Assembly: GCF_042684365.1 (NCBI RefSeq)
Contig: NZ_JBHULI010000005.1
Location: 62,001-126,000, forward strand
Reading direction: 5' to 3'
From: Gracilimonas halophila
Lineage (GTDB): Bacteria; Bacteroidota; Rhodothermia; Balneolales; Balneolaceae
Length of the DNA stretch: 64,000 nucleotides
This document shows positions 43,934 through 52,027 of this stretch, piece after piece (position 1 is the stretch's first letter; every line of letters begins with the position of its first letter). The notes under the pieces were generated by a model. The model ran no database searches and was not told the origin of the DNA. It saw only the letters and a list, made by a program, of their open reading frames with translations. The position numbers and the translations under genes are program-made.

Positions 43934-44254
43934 ATGATGACATATACAAAACGAGATGTTGTACGTCGGGTTGCAGAATCAATGGATGAACCCATGATTC
44001 AGGCTGAGCCTTGGGTTGATGCTGTAATTGTAGCTTTAAGAGAGATCATGATGTCTGCAGATACTGAATGTCGTATCGAGATCCGTGACTTTGGAGTATT
44101 TGAGGTTAAAGAGACCAAGGCCAAGCCTAAAGCTCGAAACCCAAAGACCAATGAAGTGATCTATGTTCCAGCACATAGAAAAACTCATTTCAAGCCAAGT
44201 AAATTAATGAAGAAGTTTTTACGCCAGCCTTTGGAAGACGTAAAGAAGAAATAA
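43934..44254 (+). CDS. HU/IHF-family DNA-binding protein
   Basis: A 106-residue histone-like protein. It has 'YTKRDVVRRVAESMD' (helix 1), 'IEIRDFGVFEVKETKAKPKARNPKTNEVIYVPAHRKTHFKPSKLMKKFL' with the beta-arm 'KARNPKTNEVIYVPA' and a basic C-terminus. It binds and bends DNA as a dimer. Two adjacent ATG codons exist at the start (43934, 43937); either could serve. HU or IHF subunit type cannot be settled from sequence alone. It is closely followed by ruvX. Confidence 0.92.
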   Translation: MMTYTKRDVVRRVAESMDEPMIQAEPWVDAVIVALREIMMSADTECRIEIRDFGVFEVKETKAKPKARNPKTNEVIYVPAHRKTHFKPSKLMKKFLRQPLEDVKKK

Positions 44255-44269
44255 ATATAAGTTGAACTC

Positions 44270-44695
44270 TTGCAGGAATATGCTAGGCTGATCGGTATTG
44301 ATGTTGGGAAAAAACGTGTTGGGATCGCTCAAACGGACCTTTTAAAGACGATTGCGACTCCCGTTGGAACATTTTCACCGGAAGAGGTGTTTACTGAGAT
44401 CAAAAAAATAAACGATCAATTTCCTGTTGAAAAATTTGTGATAGGCTGGCCTTTATCTCTAAGTGGAGAAGAAGGTTCAGCTACACAAATGGTTGAAAAA
44501 TTTATCAAAAAGCTGCGCAATTATTTCCCAGATATTGAAATTGTTAAAATTGACGAACGGTATACTTCAAACCAAGCACGTACCCTGATGGTTGAAGCCG
44601 GAATACCCCAAAAAAAGAGAAAAGAAAAGGGAAGAGTAGACCGGATAGCCGCAGCTATAATTCTACAAAACTATTTAGATTCGAATTCAGATTAA
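44270..44695 (+). CDS. ruvX: Putative Holliday-junction resolvase YqgF/RuvX
   Basis: A 141-residue RNase H-like nuclease: 'LIGIDVGKKRVGIAQTD' (first catalytic Asp), 'FVIGWPLSLSGEEGSATQMVEKF', 'VKIDERYTSNQARTLM', and 'KGRVDRIAAAIILQNYLD' (last Asp). In E. coli the family member processes 16S pre-rRNA ends. The apparent start is TTG at 44270; an internal alternative would cut the first strand. It lies 15 bp after HU and 3 bp before def. Confidence 0.92.
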   Translation: MQEYARLIGIDVGKKRVGIAQTDLLKTIATPVGTFSPEEVFTEIKKINDQFPVEKFVIGWPLSLSGEEGSATQMVEKFIKKLRNYFPDIEIVKIDERYTSNQARTLMVEAGIPQKKRKEKGRVDRIAAAIILQNYLDSNSD

Positions 44696-44698
44696 AAT

Positions 44699-45262
44699 AT
44701 GCCCATACTTCCTATTGTAACCTACAACGACCCTGTTTTACTTAAAAAAGCAGAAGAAATAGAAGAAGACAGCCCCGAGCTTCAAACTCTAATCGATAAT
44801 ATGCTGGAGACCATGTATAATGCCGATGGAGTCGGTTTGGCTGCCCCTCAGATCGGACGTTCCATAAAACTTTTTGTTATGGATACTGATGCCATGATAG
44901 AAGATGGCGAGGTTCCATACGGACCTATGGTATTCATTAATCCACTTATCCTTGAAAAAAGAGGAAACAAAGTTCCATTGGAAGAAGGATGCTTGAGTAT
45001 TCCTGAGGTTAATGACAAGGTTTTCAGACCTGAAACAGTGGTAATAGAGTTTTTTGACCGTGACTTTAACAAGCATAGACTTGAAGCCGGTGGCTGGACC
45101 TCACGTGTTATTCAGCATGAGTACGATCATCTGGAAGGAATTCTGTTTTTAGATTATCTGAGTGCATTCAAAAAAAGACTTCATAAAAAAGAACTTGAAG
45201 AAATAGACTCAGGTAATAAAAAAGTAAAATACCCCATCGTCCCTAAACAGAAAAGCGAGTAG
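44699..45262 (+). CDS. def: Peptide deformylase
   Basis: A 187-residue metal enzyme that removes formyl groups from nascent proteins. The three motifs are present: 'GVGLAAPQIG', 'EEGCLSIPEV' (metal Cys) and 'IQHEYDHLEGILF' (HEXXH). It starts 3 bp after ruvX and ends 1 bp before fmt, the classic def-fmt pair. Confidence 0.96.
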   Translation: MPILPIVTYNDPVLLKKAEEIEEDSPELQTLIDNMLETMYNADGVGLAAPQIGRSIKLFVMDTDAMIEDGEVPYGPMVFINPLILEKRGNKVPLEEGCLSIPEVNDKVFRPETVVIEFFDRDFNKHRLEAGGWTSRVIQHEYDHLEGILFLDYLSAFKKRLHKKELEEIDSGNKKVKYPIVPKQKSE

Positions 45263-45263
45263 T

Positions 45264-46178
45264 ATGAACATTGTATTTATGGGTTCTCCTGAGTTTGCTA
45301 TCCCAAGTTTGGAGCAAATTCATGGCTCCGAACATACCATAAAAGCAGTAGTCAGTAACGTTGATAAGAGAAGAGGGAGGGGCTCTAAAACATCTCCTAC
45401 TCCTGTTAAAGCAAAAGCCCTTGAACTCGGCCTCACGGTTATTGAAGTGGAAGATTTCGAATCTCCAGAGTTTATTGAGCAACTTAGAGCGTTGGAAGCT
45501 GATCTTTTTGTAGTGGTGGCATTCAGGATCCTGCCTGCTTCCGTGTTGGAAATTCCTCGTATCGGTTCTGTTAATTTGCACGCTTCACTATTGCCGAAAT
45601 ATAGGGGAGCTGCTCCTATTCACTGGGCTATAATAAATGGAGAGAAGGAAACGGGCTGTACAGTATTTTTCCTGGATGAGAAAGTAGATACGGGTAATAT
45701 CCTCCTTCAGGAAAGCATTTCTATCGGAAAGAATGAAACCACCGGACAGCTTTATGAAAGACTTAGGCAAAAAGGGGCTGACCTTCTCCTTCGTTCTATA
45801 GATGAAATAGAATCTCAAGAATATACTCTGATAGAACAGAATGATTTATTAGCCACTCCGGCTCCAAAATTATTCAAGAACGATTGCCACCTCGATTTCG
45901 ATAGATCAGCAGAAGAAATTCATAATAAAATACGTGGTTTGAGTCCATTTCCCACAGCATGGGCTAATTGGAATGGGGAGAAACTTAATATATACAAATC
46001 AGCTTTAGGCCCTGATATTGAAATATCTAATGGCTTGTTGGCAGAGAGAAATGGTGCATTATTGGTTGGTTGTGAAAACGGTACCGTAGAGCTATTAGAA
46101 ATTCAGTTACCGGGTAAAAAAAGAATGACCGGCGCAGAATTTATAAATGGATATGAAGTACAAGGAAGCCTTTCCTGA
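45264..46178 (+). CDS. fmt: Methionyl-tRNA formyltransferase
   Basis: 304 residues. The formyl-transfer domain begins 'MNIVFMGSPEFAIPSLEQI' and contains 'NLHASLLPKYRGAAPIHWAIINGEKETGCT' with the catalytic Asn-His-Asp set. The C-terminal OB-like domain ends 'KKRMTGAEFINGYEVQG'. It formylates initiator Met-tRNA using 10-formyl-tetrahydrofolate. One base separates it from def, which acts on the same formyl group later. Confidence 0.96.
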   Translation: MNIVFMGSPEFAIPSLEQIHGSEHTIKAVVSNVDKRRGRGSKTSPTPVKAKALELGLTVIEVEDFESPEFIEQLRALEADLFVVVAFRILPASVLEIPRIGSVNLHASLLPKYRGAAPIHWAIINGEKETGCTVFFLDEKVDTGNILLQESISIGKNETTGQLYERLRQKGADLLLRSIDEIESQEYTLIEQNDLLATPAPKLFKNDCHLDFDRSAEEIHNKIRGLSPFPTAWANWNGEKLNIYKSALGPDIEISNGLLAERNGALLVGCENGTVELLEIQLPGKKRMTGAEFINGYEVQGSLS

Positions 46179-46298
46179 AATAAGATCCCTAATCTTCCTC
46201 ACTATTTACAAATCGAAAATTTATTCAAGAATTAGTTTGAGATATACGTTCCGTTTTTTATCATCACGCCAACAATAACGGTAAAAAATACTTATACC

Positions 46299-46990
46299 AT
46301 GGAGCAACCAGCAATTATTGAGGCGGCCAGGTCAGGCAACATAGATGAAGTCAAAACGCTTTTAAAAGGCAAGAGTGATATCGATGAGACCAATAAAAGC
46401 GGAGCTTCTGCACTTATAGTAGCAGCTGAAAAAGATCATGCAGATATTGTGAAATTCCTGGTTGATAAAGGAGCAGACTTAAATATTGAGACCAAGATGG
46501 GAGGAACAGCTCTAAATAGAGCTGCTGAAAATGGGAATATTGACCTGCTTAAGTTTCTTATAGAAAAAGGAGTGAAGATCGGAGATCTTTCTTTAATTGC
46601 TGCATCAAGAGTAGGTAATTTGGATTCCGTTAAGTTATTGGTTGAAGCTGAGCAGATGTTGATGCTCAACAACGTTGGGGACACACAGCTCTTATGCTGG
46701 CGGCGAAAGGTGGTAATACAGACGTTGTAAAATATCTTATAGAAAACGGAGCCAATGTAAAGCTGCGTGATAAGAATGGAGACACTGCCATGATGATAGC
46801 AATGGATAATGACCAGGATGATATTGCGCTTATCTTACGTCGTGCAGGGGCAAAAGCAGAAGTAAAGCCTAAGAAAGATACTGCTAGTGTGGCTGAAGAT
46901 GAGGACGAAGATGATATTGGCGATACTCCTGATGTGGATGATCTTGTAGATGAAGATGAGGCTCCTGATGATGTTGACCTGGATGAATAA
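46299..46990 (+). pseudogene. Ankyrin-repeat protein split by a one-base deletion
   Basis: Two overlapping frames (46299-46730 and 46694-46990) together encode one ankyrin-repeat protein of about 230 residues with an acidic tail. The first holds repeats such as 'GASALIVAAEKDHADIVKFLVDKGADLN' and breaks after 'SVKLLVEA'. At 46650/46651 the DNA reads GAAGCTGAGCAGATG. Adding one G (GAAGCTGGAGCAGATG) restores 'EAGADVDAQQRWGHTALMLAAKGG', a perfect ankyrin repeat that continues into the second frame. It is therefore either a recent inactivating deletion or a base-call error. The second frame ends in 45 residues of Asp/Glu. Without an N-terminal signal it would be cytoplasmic. Confidence 0.85.
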
Positions 46991-47026
46991 CTCATAGGTT
47001 ATAAGCAAGTAATAAAGAACAAAAAA

Positions 47027-47068
47027 AAAGCCTCGCCCATAAGTTAATGAGCGAGGCTTTACTTTTAT
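47027..47068. terminator. Bidirectional terminator between ankyrin gene and pruA
   Basis: AAAGCCTCGC (47027-47036) pairs with GCGAGGCTTT (47051-47060); a further CAT/ATG pairing extends it inward. T-rich tracts follow on both strands. It serves both convergent genes. Confidence 0.88.
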
Positions 47069-47081
47069 TTATTTCTGGCCT

Positions 47082-48698
47082 TTACTTGTTGGCGAACTCA
47101 AATTTTTCAAGGTCGTAATCCACTCCGTCTGCAGGACGCAAAGTTGTAGATTTTGGCTCAAGGAAATATTTAAGATAATCACGTCCGCCTGCTTTGGCAT
47201 CTGTACCACTTAACTTGAAACCACCGAAGGGCTGAGCACCAACCAATGCACCGGTACATTTACGGTTGATATATAAGTTACCAACCCGATATTCGCGAAG
47301 TGCACGATCAATTTTCTTTGGATCGTTTGAGAAGTAAGCACCGGTAAGGGCATAATCAACTCCATTGGCGATCCGCAAAGCATCATCGGTATCTTTAGCT
47401 TTGATGAATGCTGTAACAGGTCCGAAGATCTCTTCCTGAGCGATACGGTCATTTTCGTCAATATCTGCAAAAACCGTAGGCTCAATGTAGTATCCTTCAT
47501 CTTCAGTATCGGCACGTTTTCCACCGGCCATAAGCTTACCTTCTTTTTTCCCGATCTCGATATAGCTCATGATCTTATCAACTGCTTTTTGATTGATCAC
47601 GGCTCCGGAAATATGATTGTCTTTGGCGTTACCAACAGAAAGAGCCTTAGTTTTTTCAACGACTTTTTCCAACAACTCATCGTAAATTGCCTGATGAGCG
47701 ATCACACGGGAACTGGCTGAACATTTCTGTCCCTGAAAGCCAAAAGCTCCTTTTACGATCTCTGTAGCTGCAGACTCAAGATCGGCATCTTCATCCACTA
47801 CAGTTGCATTCTTACCACCTAGTTCACAGACCATACGCTTAAGGAACTTTTGTCCTTCAGCAACTTCAGAGGCAATTTTATTTAGATGTAATCCAACCCC
47901 TTTAGATCCGGTGAATGTTATAAATCGTGTATTAGGGTGTTTTGCAAGATTTTCACCTACCTCAATATCACCGCCTGTTACGAAGTTGAAAACACCCGCG
48001 GGTAGTCCAACTTCATCAAGGATCTCAGCAAATAGCTGTCCCATTTTTGGAGTATCAGGAGCAGGTTTAGCGACTACCGTATTACCTACTGCAATCGGGG
48101 CAATAGCCATTCCCACAAAAATAGCGAACGGGAAGTTCCAGGGGGAGATAGAAACACCGGCGCCGATAGGCATATATATGGTTCTGTTATAATCGCCCCA
48201 GGTTTCAGAAAGCACATCCATTCCGTCATCTATACGAAGGGCTTCATGAGCATAGTAATCTATGAAATCAATGGCTTCACAAGTGTCGGCATCGGCCTCA
48301 AGATAACTTTTCCCAGCTTCGCTGATCATCCAGGCATTGATCTCAAGACGACGACGGCGAACTACGTCTGCTGCTTTAAAAAGGTACTCAGCTCGTTTTT
48401 TTGCAGAAACATGTTGCCAGGTTTCAAAGGCATCCCAGGCTTTATCCAGTGCATCAAAAGCTTGTTCTTTACTTGCCATTTGAAAGGTTCCGATCGTTTC
48501 TGAAAGGTCAGAGGGATTTTTACTTTCAAATGTACCGGCATCGCCTTTTACGAACTGGCCATTGATATATAGATCATATTCTTTTCCAAAATTCGATCTT
48601 ACTTCTTCAAGAGCGTCTTTTTGGGCTTTGTCATTTGTGGGATCGGAAAAGTCAAAATAGGTTTCATTTTTGTACTTTTCTAAAGTTTGGTCTGGCAT
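47082..48698 (-). CDS. pruA: L-glutamate gamma-semialdehyde (1-pyrroline-5-carboxylate) dehydrogenase
   Basis: A 538-residue aldehyde dehydrogenase oxidising glutamate semialdehyde to glutamate in proline catabolism. It shows 'ISPWNFPFAIFVGMAIAPIAVGNTVVAKPAPDTP', 'FITFTGSKGVGLHLN', the glutamate 'ELGGKNATVVDEDADLE' and the catalytic Cys in 'FGFQGQKCSASSRVI'. 'VGNLYINRKCTGALVGAQPFGGFKLSG' is the P5C-dehydrogenase signature. The N-terminal 40 residues and full length fit the monofunctional enzyme. No proline dehydrogenase (putA/prodh) gene is adjacent. It is monocistronic, ending at a bidirectional terminator. Confidence 0.94.
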   Translation of the reverse strand: MPDQTLEKYKNETYFDFSDPTNDKAQKDALEEVRSNFGKEYDLYINGQFVKGDAGTFESKNPSDLSETIGTFQMASKEQAFDALDKAWDAFETWQHVSAKKRAEYLFKAADVVRRRRLEINAWMISEAGKSYLEADADTCEAIDFIDYYAHEALRIDDGMDVLSETWGDYNRTIYMPIGAGVSISPWNFPFAIFVGMAIAPIAVGNTVVAKPAPDTPKMGQLFAEILDEVGLPAGVFNFVTGGDIEVGENLAKHPNTRFITFTGSKGVGLHLNKIASEVAEGQKFLKRMVCELGGKNATVVDEDADLESAATEIVKGAFGFQGQKCSASSRVIAHQAIYDELLEKVVEKTKALSVGNAKDNHISGAVINQKAVDKIMSYIEIGKKEGKLMAGGKRADTEDEGYYIEPTVFADIDENDRIAQEEIFGPVTAFIKAKDTDDALRIANGVDYALTGAYFSNDPKKIDRALREYRVGNLYINRKCTGALVGAQPFGGFKLSGTDAKAGGRDYLKYFLEPKSTTLRPADGVDYDLEKFEFANK

Positions 48699-48869
48699 AG
48701 TCTCTTATTTTGAATGAAAAATATTTTAATACATCTCTTAAAGATACATAGAAAAGCGCTCCCAATTCAATGGAAATGAGCAGAACATTCTTATAGAGGT
48801 CGAAACATTGAATATCGGGCTGTATAGTGGTAGCTTTAAGGGATACATAAGAACTTTATAGTCGTCTTT

Positions 48870-48887
48870 TACATTTTATAAAATGTA
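48870..48887. promoter_or_regulatory. 18-bp perfect palindrome in the gap promoter region
   Basis: TACATTTTATAAAATGTA is a perfect palindrome ending 38 bp before the gap start. The symmetry and place suggest an operator, but the regulator is unknown. Chance in an AT-rich region is possible. Confidence 0.35.
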
Positions 48888-48925
48888 TCCAAAGCGACAA
48901 AAATTCAATCAAAACAGGATTAGAA

Positions 48926-49927
48926 ATGGCAAAAATTAAAGTGGGAATTAACGGGTTTGGCCGTATAGGTAGAATGGTGACCCGGTCAATTCTGACAAAC
49001 CATAAAGATAATATTGAAATTGTTGGAGTAAACGATCTTACTGACACGAAGACTTTGGCTCATCTGTTTAAGTATGATTCAGCCCAAGGCACGTATCCCG
49101 GTGATGTTAGAGTGGATGGAAGTAAAATAACAATTGACGGGATGAGTTTTGAAGTTAGTGCGGAGCGTGATCCGGCTAATTTGAAATGGGGTGAACTCGG
49201 AGCAGAAATAGTAGTTGAATCCACAGGGTTTTTCCGTGATTCAGCAAGTGCCGGCAAGCATCTGAAAGCTGGTGCCAAAAAAGTGATCATATCAGCACCG
49301 GCATCGGGAGACGATATACAAACCATTGTATTGGGTGTGAATGATGAGAAGATCGATAAAGATGTAGAGATCTATTCCAACGCAAGTTGTACCACCAACT
49401 GTCTGGCTCCAATGGCAAAAGTACTGGACGACAGTTTTGGGCTTGTTAAAGGATTTATGACAACTATTCACTCTTATACCGGTGATCAAGCATTGGTTGA
49501 TGGCCCACACAAAGATCTGAGACGTGCACGCGCAGCTGCAGTGAATATAGTGCCAACAACTACAGGTGCTGCTAAAGCAGTAGGACTTGTACTTCCACAT
49601 CTCGATGGTAAGTTGGATGGCGGTGCAGTTCGCGTTCCTACCGTAACCGGTTCGTTAACAGATTTTACCGTGGTATTGGAAAAAGAAACCACCGAAGAGG
49701 AAGTGAATGCTGCTTTCAAAACAGCTGCTGAAGGACCCATGAAAGGGATACTGGAGTATTCTGAAGTTGACTTGGTTTCCAGTGATATTATTGGGAATCC
49801 ACATTCAAATATCTTTGACAGTCTTTCAACAAAAGTCGATGGAAATTTAGTGAAGATCATTGGTTGGTACGATAACGAAGCAGGCTATTCTGCTCGTACA
49901 GCTGATCTGATCACGCGCATTGTCTAA
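48926..49927 (+). CDS. gap: Glyceraldehyde-3-phosphate dehydrogenase
   Basis: 333 residues, glycolysis/gluconeogenesis. The NAD Rossmann start is 'KVGINGFGRIGRMVTRSI', the catalytic Cys lies in 'SNASCTTNCLAP', followed by 'TTIHSYTGDQ', 'RRARAAAVNIVPTTTGAAKAVG' and the end 'GWYDNEAGYSARTADLI'. It is a type I enzyme. It stands as a single gene with its own terminator, not with pgk or tpi. Confidence 0.97.
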   Translation: MAKIKVGINGFGRIGRMVTRSILTNHKDNIEIVGVNDLTDTKTLAHLFKYDSAQGTYPGDVRVDGSKITIDGMSFEVSAERDPANLKWGELGAEIVVESTGFFRDSASAGKHLKAGAKKVIISAPASGDDIQTIVLGVNDEKIDKDVEIYSNASCTTNCLAPMAKVLDDSFGLVKGFMTTIHSYTGDQALVDGPHKDLRRARAAAVNIVPTTTGAAKAVGLVLPHLDGKLDGGAVRVPTVTGSLTDFTVVLEKETTEEEVNAAFKTAAEGPMKGILEYSEVDLVSSDIIGNPHSNIFDSLSTKVDGNLVKIIGWYDNEAGYSARTADLITRIV

Positions 49928-49965
49928 GACAAACTGTACTCATTCATGAAATGAGGCGTAAATTT

Positions 49966-50000
49966 AAACTCCGGCCCTTAAAAGGACCGGAGTTTTTTAT
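49966..50000 (+). terminator. Rho-independent terminator of gap
   Basis: AAACTCCGG pairs with CCGGAGTTT, with inner CCTT/AAGG pairing, followed by T-rich sequence. It lies 39 bp after the gap stop and inside the over-long reading frame of the next gene, which supports the later start chosen there. Confidence 0.93.
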
Positions 50001-50061
50001 ATCTGTTTACTTGTATAACCGAAGTGAACTTCTCACTTTACTATTCAAAAAAATAAATGTC

Positions 50062-50955
50062 ATGAAAAAAATTTCTCTTTTATTACCATTCTTAATATTC
50101 CTGACCATAGGATGTGTCTCAGAACAGCAAGAGGTCAAATTAGATACTGATCAGCTCATTAAAGATCTTCAATTTATCTCATCGGATGAGACTGAAGGAC
50201 GGCGAACAGGGACAGAAGGAAACCGAATAGCGAGAGAGTACCTCGTTGACAGATTTGAGGAAGCAGGTGCTGAACCTTTTCGAGGATCTTTTACTCACGA
50301 ATTTGAATTTGAAAATCGCGATGGGGAAACAATCAACGGTATAAATGTGATAGGAGAGATCACCGGGAAATCAGATTCCATGATCGTGATAACCGCTCAT
50401 TATGATCACCTTGGAAAACGTGACTCCCTAATCTTTAATGGTGCCGATGACGACGCTTCCGGGACAGCAGCTTTACTTGCTTACATCGATTATTTCAGCC
50501 AGACTCAGCCTAACCATACTTTGGTATTTGCTGCATTTGATGCGGAAGAGATGGGGCTTCAGGGAGCAAGGTCTCTGGCATCAGATTCTGTTTTTCTTGA
50601 TAAACTCACGATGAATATTAATCTGGATATGATCGCACAAAATGATAAGAATGAGATCTACGCGGTAGGTACTTATCACTATCCTCAGTTCAAACCCACA
50701 CTGCAGCAAATTGAAACAGAAGGGCTGAATCTGTTATTTGGTCATGATGATCCGGAAAGTGAATTAGATGACTGGACTTATGCTTCTGATCATGGTCCTT
50801 TCCATCAGCAGGGCGTTCCGTTTATTTATTTCGGTGTTGATGATCACGAACATTATCATCGGCATACCGATGATTTTGAAACCATTCCTCAGTATTTCTA
50901 CAAGGCAAGTACTGCATTGATTTTAAATGCAATTATATCTTTCGATCAGCAATAA
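50062..50955 (+). CDS. M28-family zinc aminopeptidase lipoprotein
   Basis: 297 residues from the ATG at 50062, which begins a lipoprotein signal (MKKISLLLPFLIFLTIGC). The frame extends back to 49951, but that part covers the gap terminator. M28 zinc residues are visible: 'VITAHYDHLGK' (His, metal), 'NGADDDASGTAALL' (bridging Asp), 'FDAEEMGLQGARSLA' (catalytic and metal Glu), 'NINLDMIAQND' and 'FGVDDHEHYHRHTDDFETI' (His). It is probably a periplasmic aminopeptidase. A terminator follows. Confidence 0.88.
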   Translation: MKKISLLLPFLIFLTIGCVSEQQEVKLDTDQLIKDLQFISSDETEGRRTGTEGNRIAREYLVDRFEEAGAEPFRGSFTHEFEFENRDGETINGINVIGEITGKSDSMIVITAHYDHLGKRDSLIFNGADDDASGTAALLAYIDYFSQTQPNHTLVFAAFDAEEMGLQGARSLASDSVFLDKLTMNINLDMIAQNDKNEIYAVGTYHYPQFKPTLQQIETEGLNLLFGHDDPESELDDWTYASDHGPFHQQGVPFIYFGVDDHEHYHRHTDDFETIPQYFYKASTALILNAIISFDQQ

Positions 50956-50981
50956 ACCTTTGTTTTTTAGCGATAAATAAA

Positions 50982-51011
50982 AAAAGCCTTTCCGATTTGG
51001 AAAGGCTTTTG
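50982..51011. terminator. Bidirectional terminator between the M28 gene and the mini DUF1508-like gene
   Basis: AAAAGCCTTTCC pairs with GGAAAGGCTTTT around GATTT, with A-rich sequence before and T-rich after. Perfect 12-bp stem. Confidence 0.93.
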
Positions 51012-51036
51012 AATTTTTAGTTTGAAGAAGCTGAAG

Positions 51037-51207
51037 TTAAAACTTCCTCAGGTAACTGGTGCATTCCTTACAGTCTTTACCATCTTTTCGAGCTTCTTCT
51101 TCGGTCTCGAAACCTTGACTGGAAAAGGCCTCAATATCTCCACTTTTCGAAACACGTCTCCATCTCCATTCGCCTTTAACGTCTTGGTATAATTCACATT
51201 TAGCCAT
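51037..51207 (-). CDS. 56-residue DUF1508/YegP-like protein
   Basis: A small gene on the minus strand with a 56-residue product. It begins 'MAKCELYQDVKGEWRWRRVS', continues 'KSGDIEAFSSQGFETEEEARKDG', and ends in 'KDCKECTSYLRKF'. The 'GEWRWR...NGxxxAxSSxGFxTxxxAxxG' pattern is the DUF1508/YegP fold seen in short proteins of unknown role; here a C-terminal Cys pair (CKEC) and an N-terminal Cys are added. It shares a bidirectional terminator with the M28 gene and sits 85 bp downstream of osmC in the same direction. Confidence 0.8.
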   Translation of the reverse strand: MAKCELYQDVKGEWRWRRVSKSGDIEAFSSQGFETEEEARKDGKDCKECTSYLRKF

Positions 51208-51291
51208 AGGTAAGTATCTGATTTATTGTAATTTATTAAACTTTAAAATACCTAATATGTGCTTCTAAAGCAATTTTGGGCGGTTTTTGTT

Positions 51292-51711
51292 TTATTCGAT
51301 CACGTAATCGTAGGTGATCTCGGAGCCTTTCTCTAATGCTTTAGATACAGAGCAGTACTTGGTAATTGAAAGTTCAAGCGCACGTTCTACTTTTTTAGGA
51401 TCCAGATCGCCTTTAAAAATATAGTGCATGTGAATTCCTTTGTACTCTGTATACTGAGCTCCTTCCACATTTTGGCGGTCGCCGTCCACTTCCACTTTCA
51501 AGCTTGTTACGTTTTGCTTTTGTTTATCCAGGATGTGGAGTACATCTATAGCACTGCATCCTCCGGCCCCTGCCAGTAATAGCTGCATTGGGGAAAGTCC
51601 GCCTTCGAGTCCCCCGATCTCATTATTACCGTCTATACGAATTTTGCCTTTGGTTTCATTTTCTGCTTCAAAATGGAAATCGTTGCCTAACCAGTTTACG
51701 TCTATTCTCAT
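51292..51711 (-). CDS. OsmC/Ohr-family peroxiredoxin-like protein
   Basis: A 139-residue OsmC-fold protein with the two redox cysteines: 'LLAGAGGCSAIDVLHILDKQ' and 'LSITKYCSVSKALEKG'. The family reduces organic hydroperoxides. The YhfA-like branch ('GGLSPMQLLLAGAGGCSAIDV') fits better than Ohr. It is divergent from the his operon, sharing a roughly 300-bp regulatory gap. Confidence 0.88.
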   Translation of the reverse strand: MRIDVNWLGNDFHFEAENETKGKIRIDGNNEIGGLEGGLSPMQLLLAGAGGCSAIDVLHILDKQKQNVTSLKVEVDGDRQNVEGAQYTEYKGIHMHYIFKGDLDPKKVERALELSITKYCSVSKALEKGSEITYDYVIE

Positions 51712-51864
51712 GGAATGATTTTTATTGTAGGTATTTTCTAGAAGTTAAGGAAATCAATAATGTTTTTTTGAACGGTATTGATCGAAAATTAATTTTCCAC
51801 ATAGTTAACAAACCTTTAATACAAAATATTGGCACAAAATCTTATAACTACCTATCTTAAACTC

Positions 51865-51951
51865 GTGAGAAAAAATATCCTACATATCATCCATTTCTAT
51901 CATGATGTCCATCATGCTCATCACGGACATCATCATATCCACGTGCACTAA
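51865..51951 (+). CDS. hisL: Histidine-rich leader peptide of the his operon
   Basis: A 28-codon ORF upstream of hisG with 12 histidine codons, all within codons 7 to 28, including runs HH, HH and HHH ('HDVHHAHHGHHHIHVH'). Such a run is the hallmark of attenuation leaders that sense charged tRNA-His. The apparent start is GTG at 51865; a TTG at 51829 in the same frame is an alternative. No Shine-Dalgarno site is evident. The stop lies 76 bp before hisG. A 9-bp hairpin forms within the His codons, but no clear intrinsic terminator precedes hisG. Confidence 0.85.
   Translation: MRKNILHIIHFYHDVHHAHHGHHHIHVH
51902..51933 (+). promoter_or_regulatory. Hairpin inside the his leader
   Basis: ATGATGTCC (51902-51910) pairs perfectly with GGACATCAT (51925-51933) across a 14-nt loop made of His codons. 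A ribosome stalled on the His run would cover this stem. A weak GTGC/GCAC pairing follows at 51943-51959, then a pyrimidine-rich stretch. The arrangement is consistent with leader control, but the competing structures are not obvious. Confidence 0.5.
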
Positions 51952-52027
51952 TTTTGCACCATTTCGTTTCTCTTTTTCTATCTCAATTATCCCTATTTTT
52001 TAACTCAACTTATTATTTACCAATATT

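Noticed and set aside
46650..46700. Programmed frameshift in the ankyrin gene
   Set aside because: There is no slippery heptamer or downstream stem. A one-base deletion or sequencing error explains it better.
51588..51860. A 90-residue frame overlapping osmC and the his leader region
   Set aside because: It is antisense to osmC for part of its length, has atypical composition, and is in a different frame from the His-rich leader.
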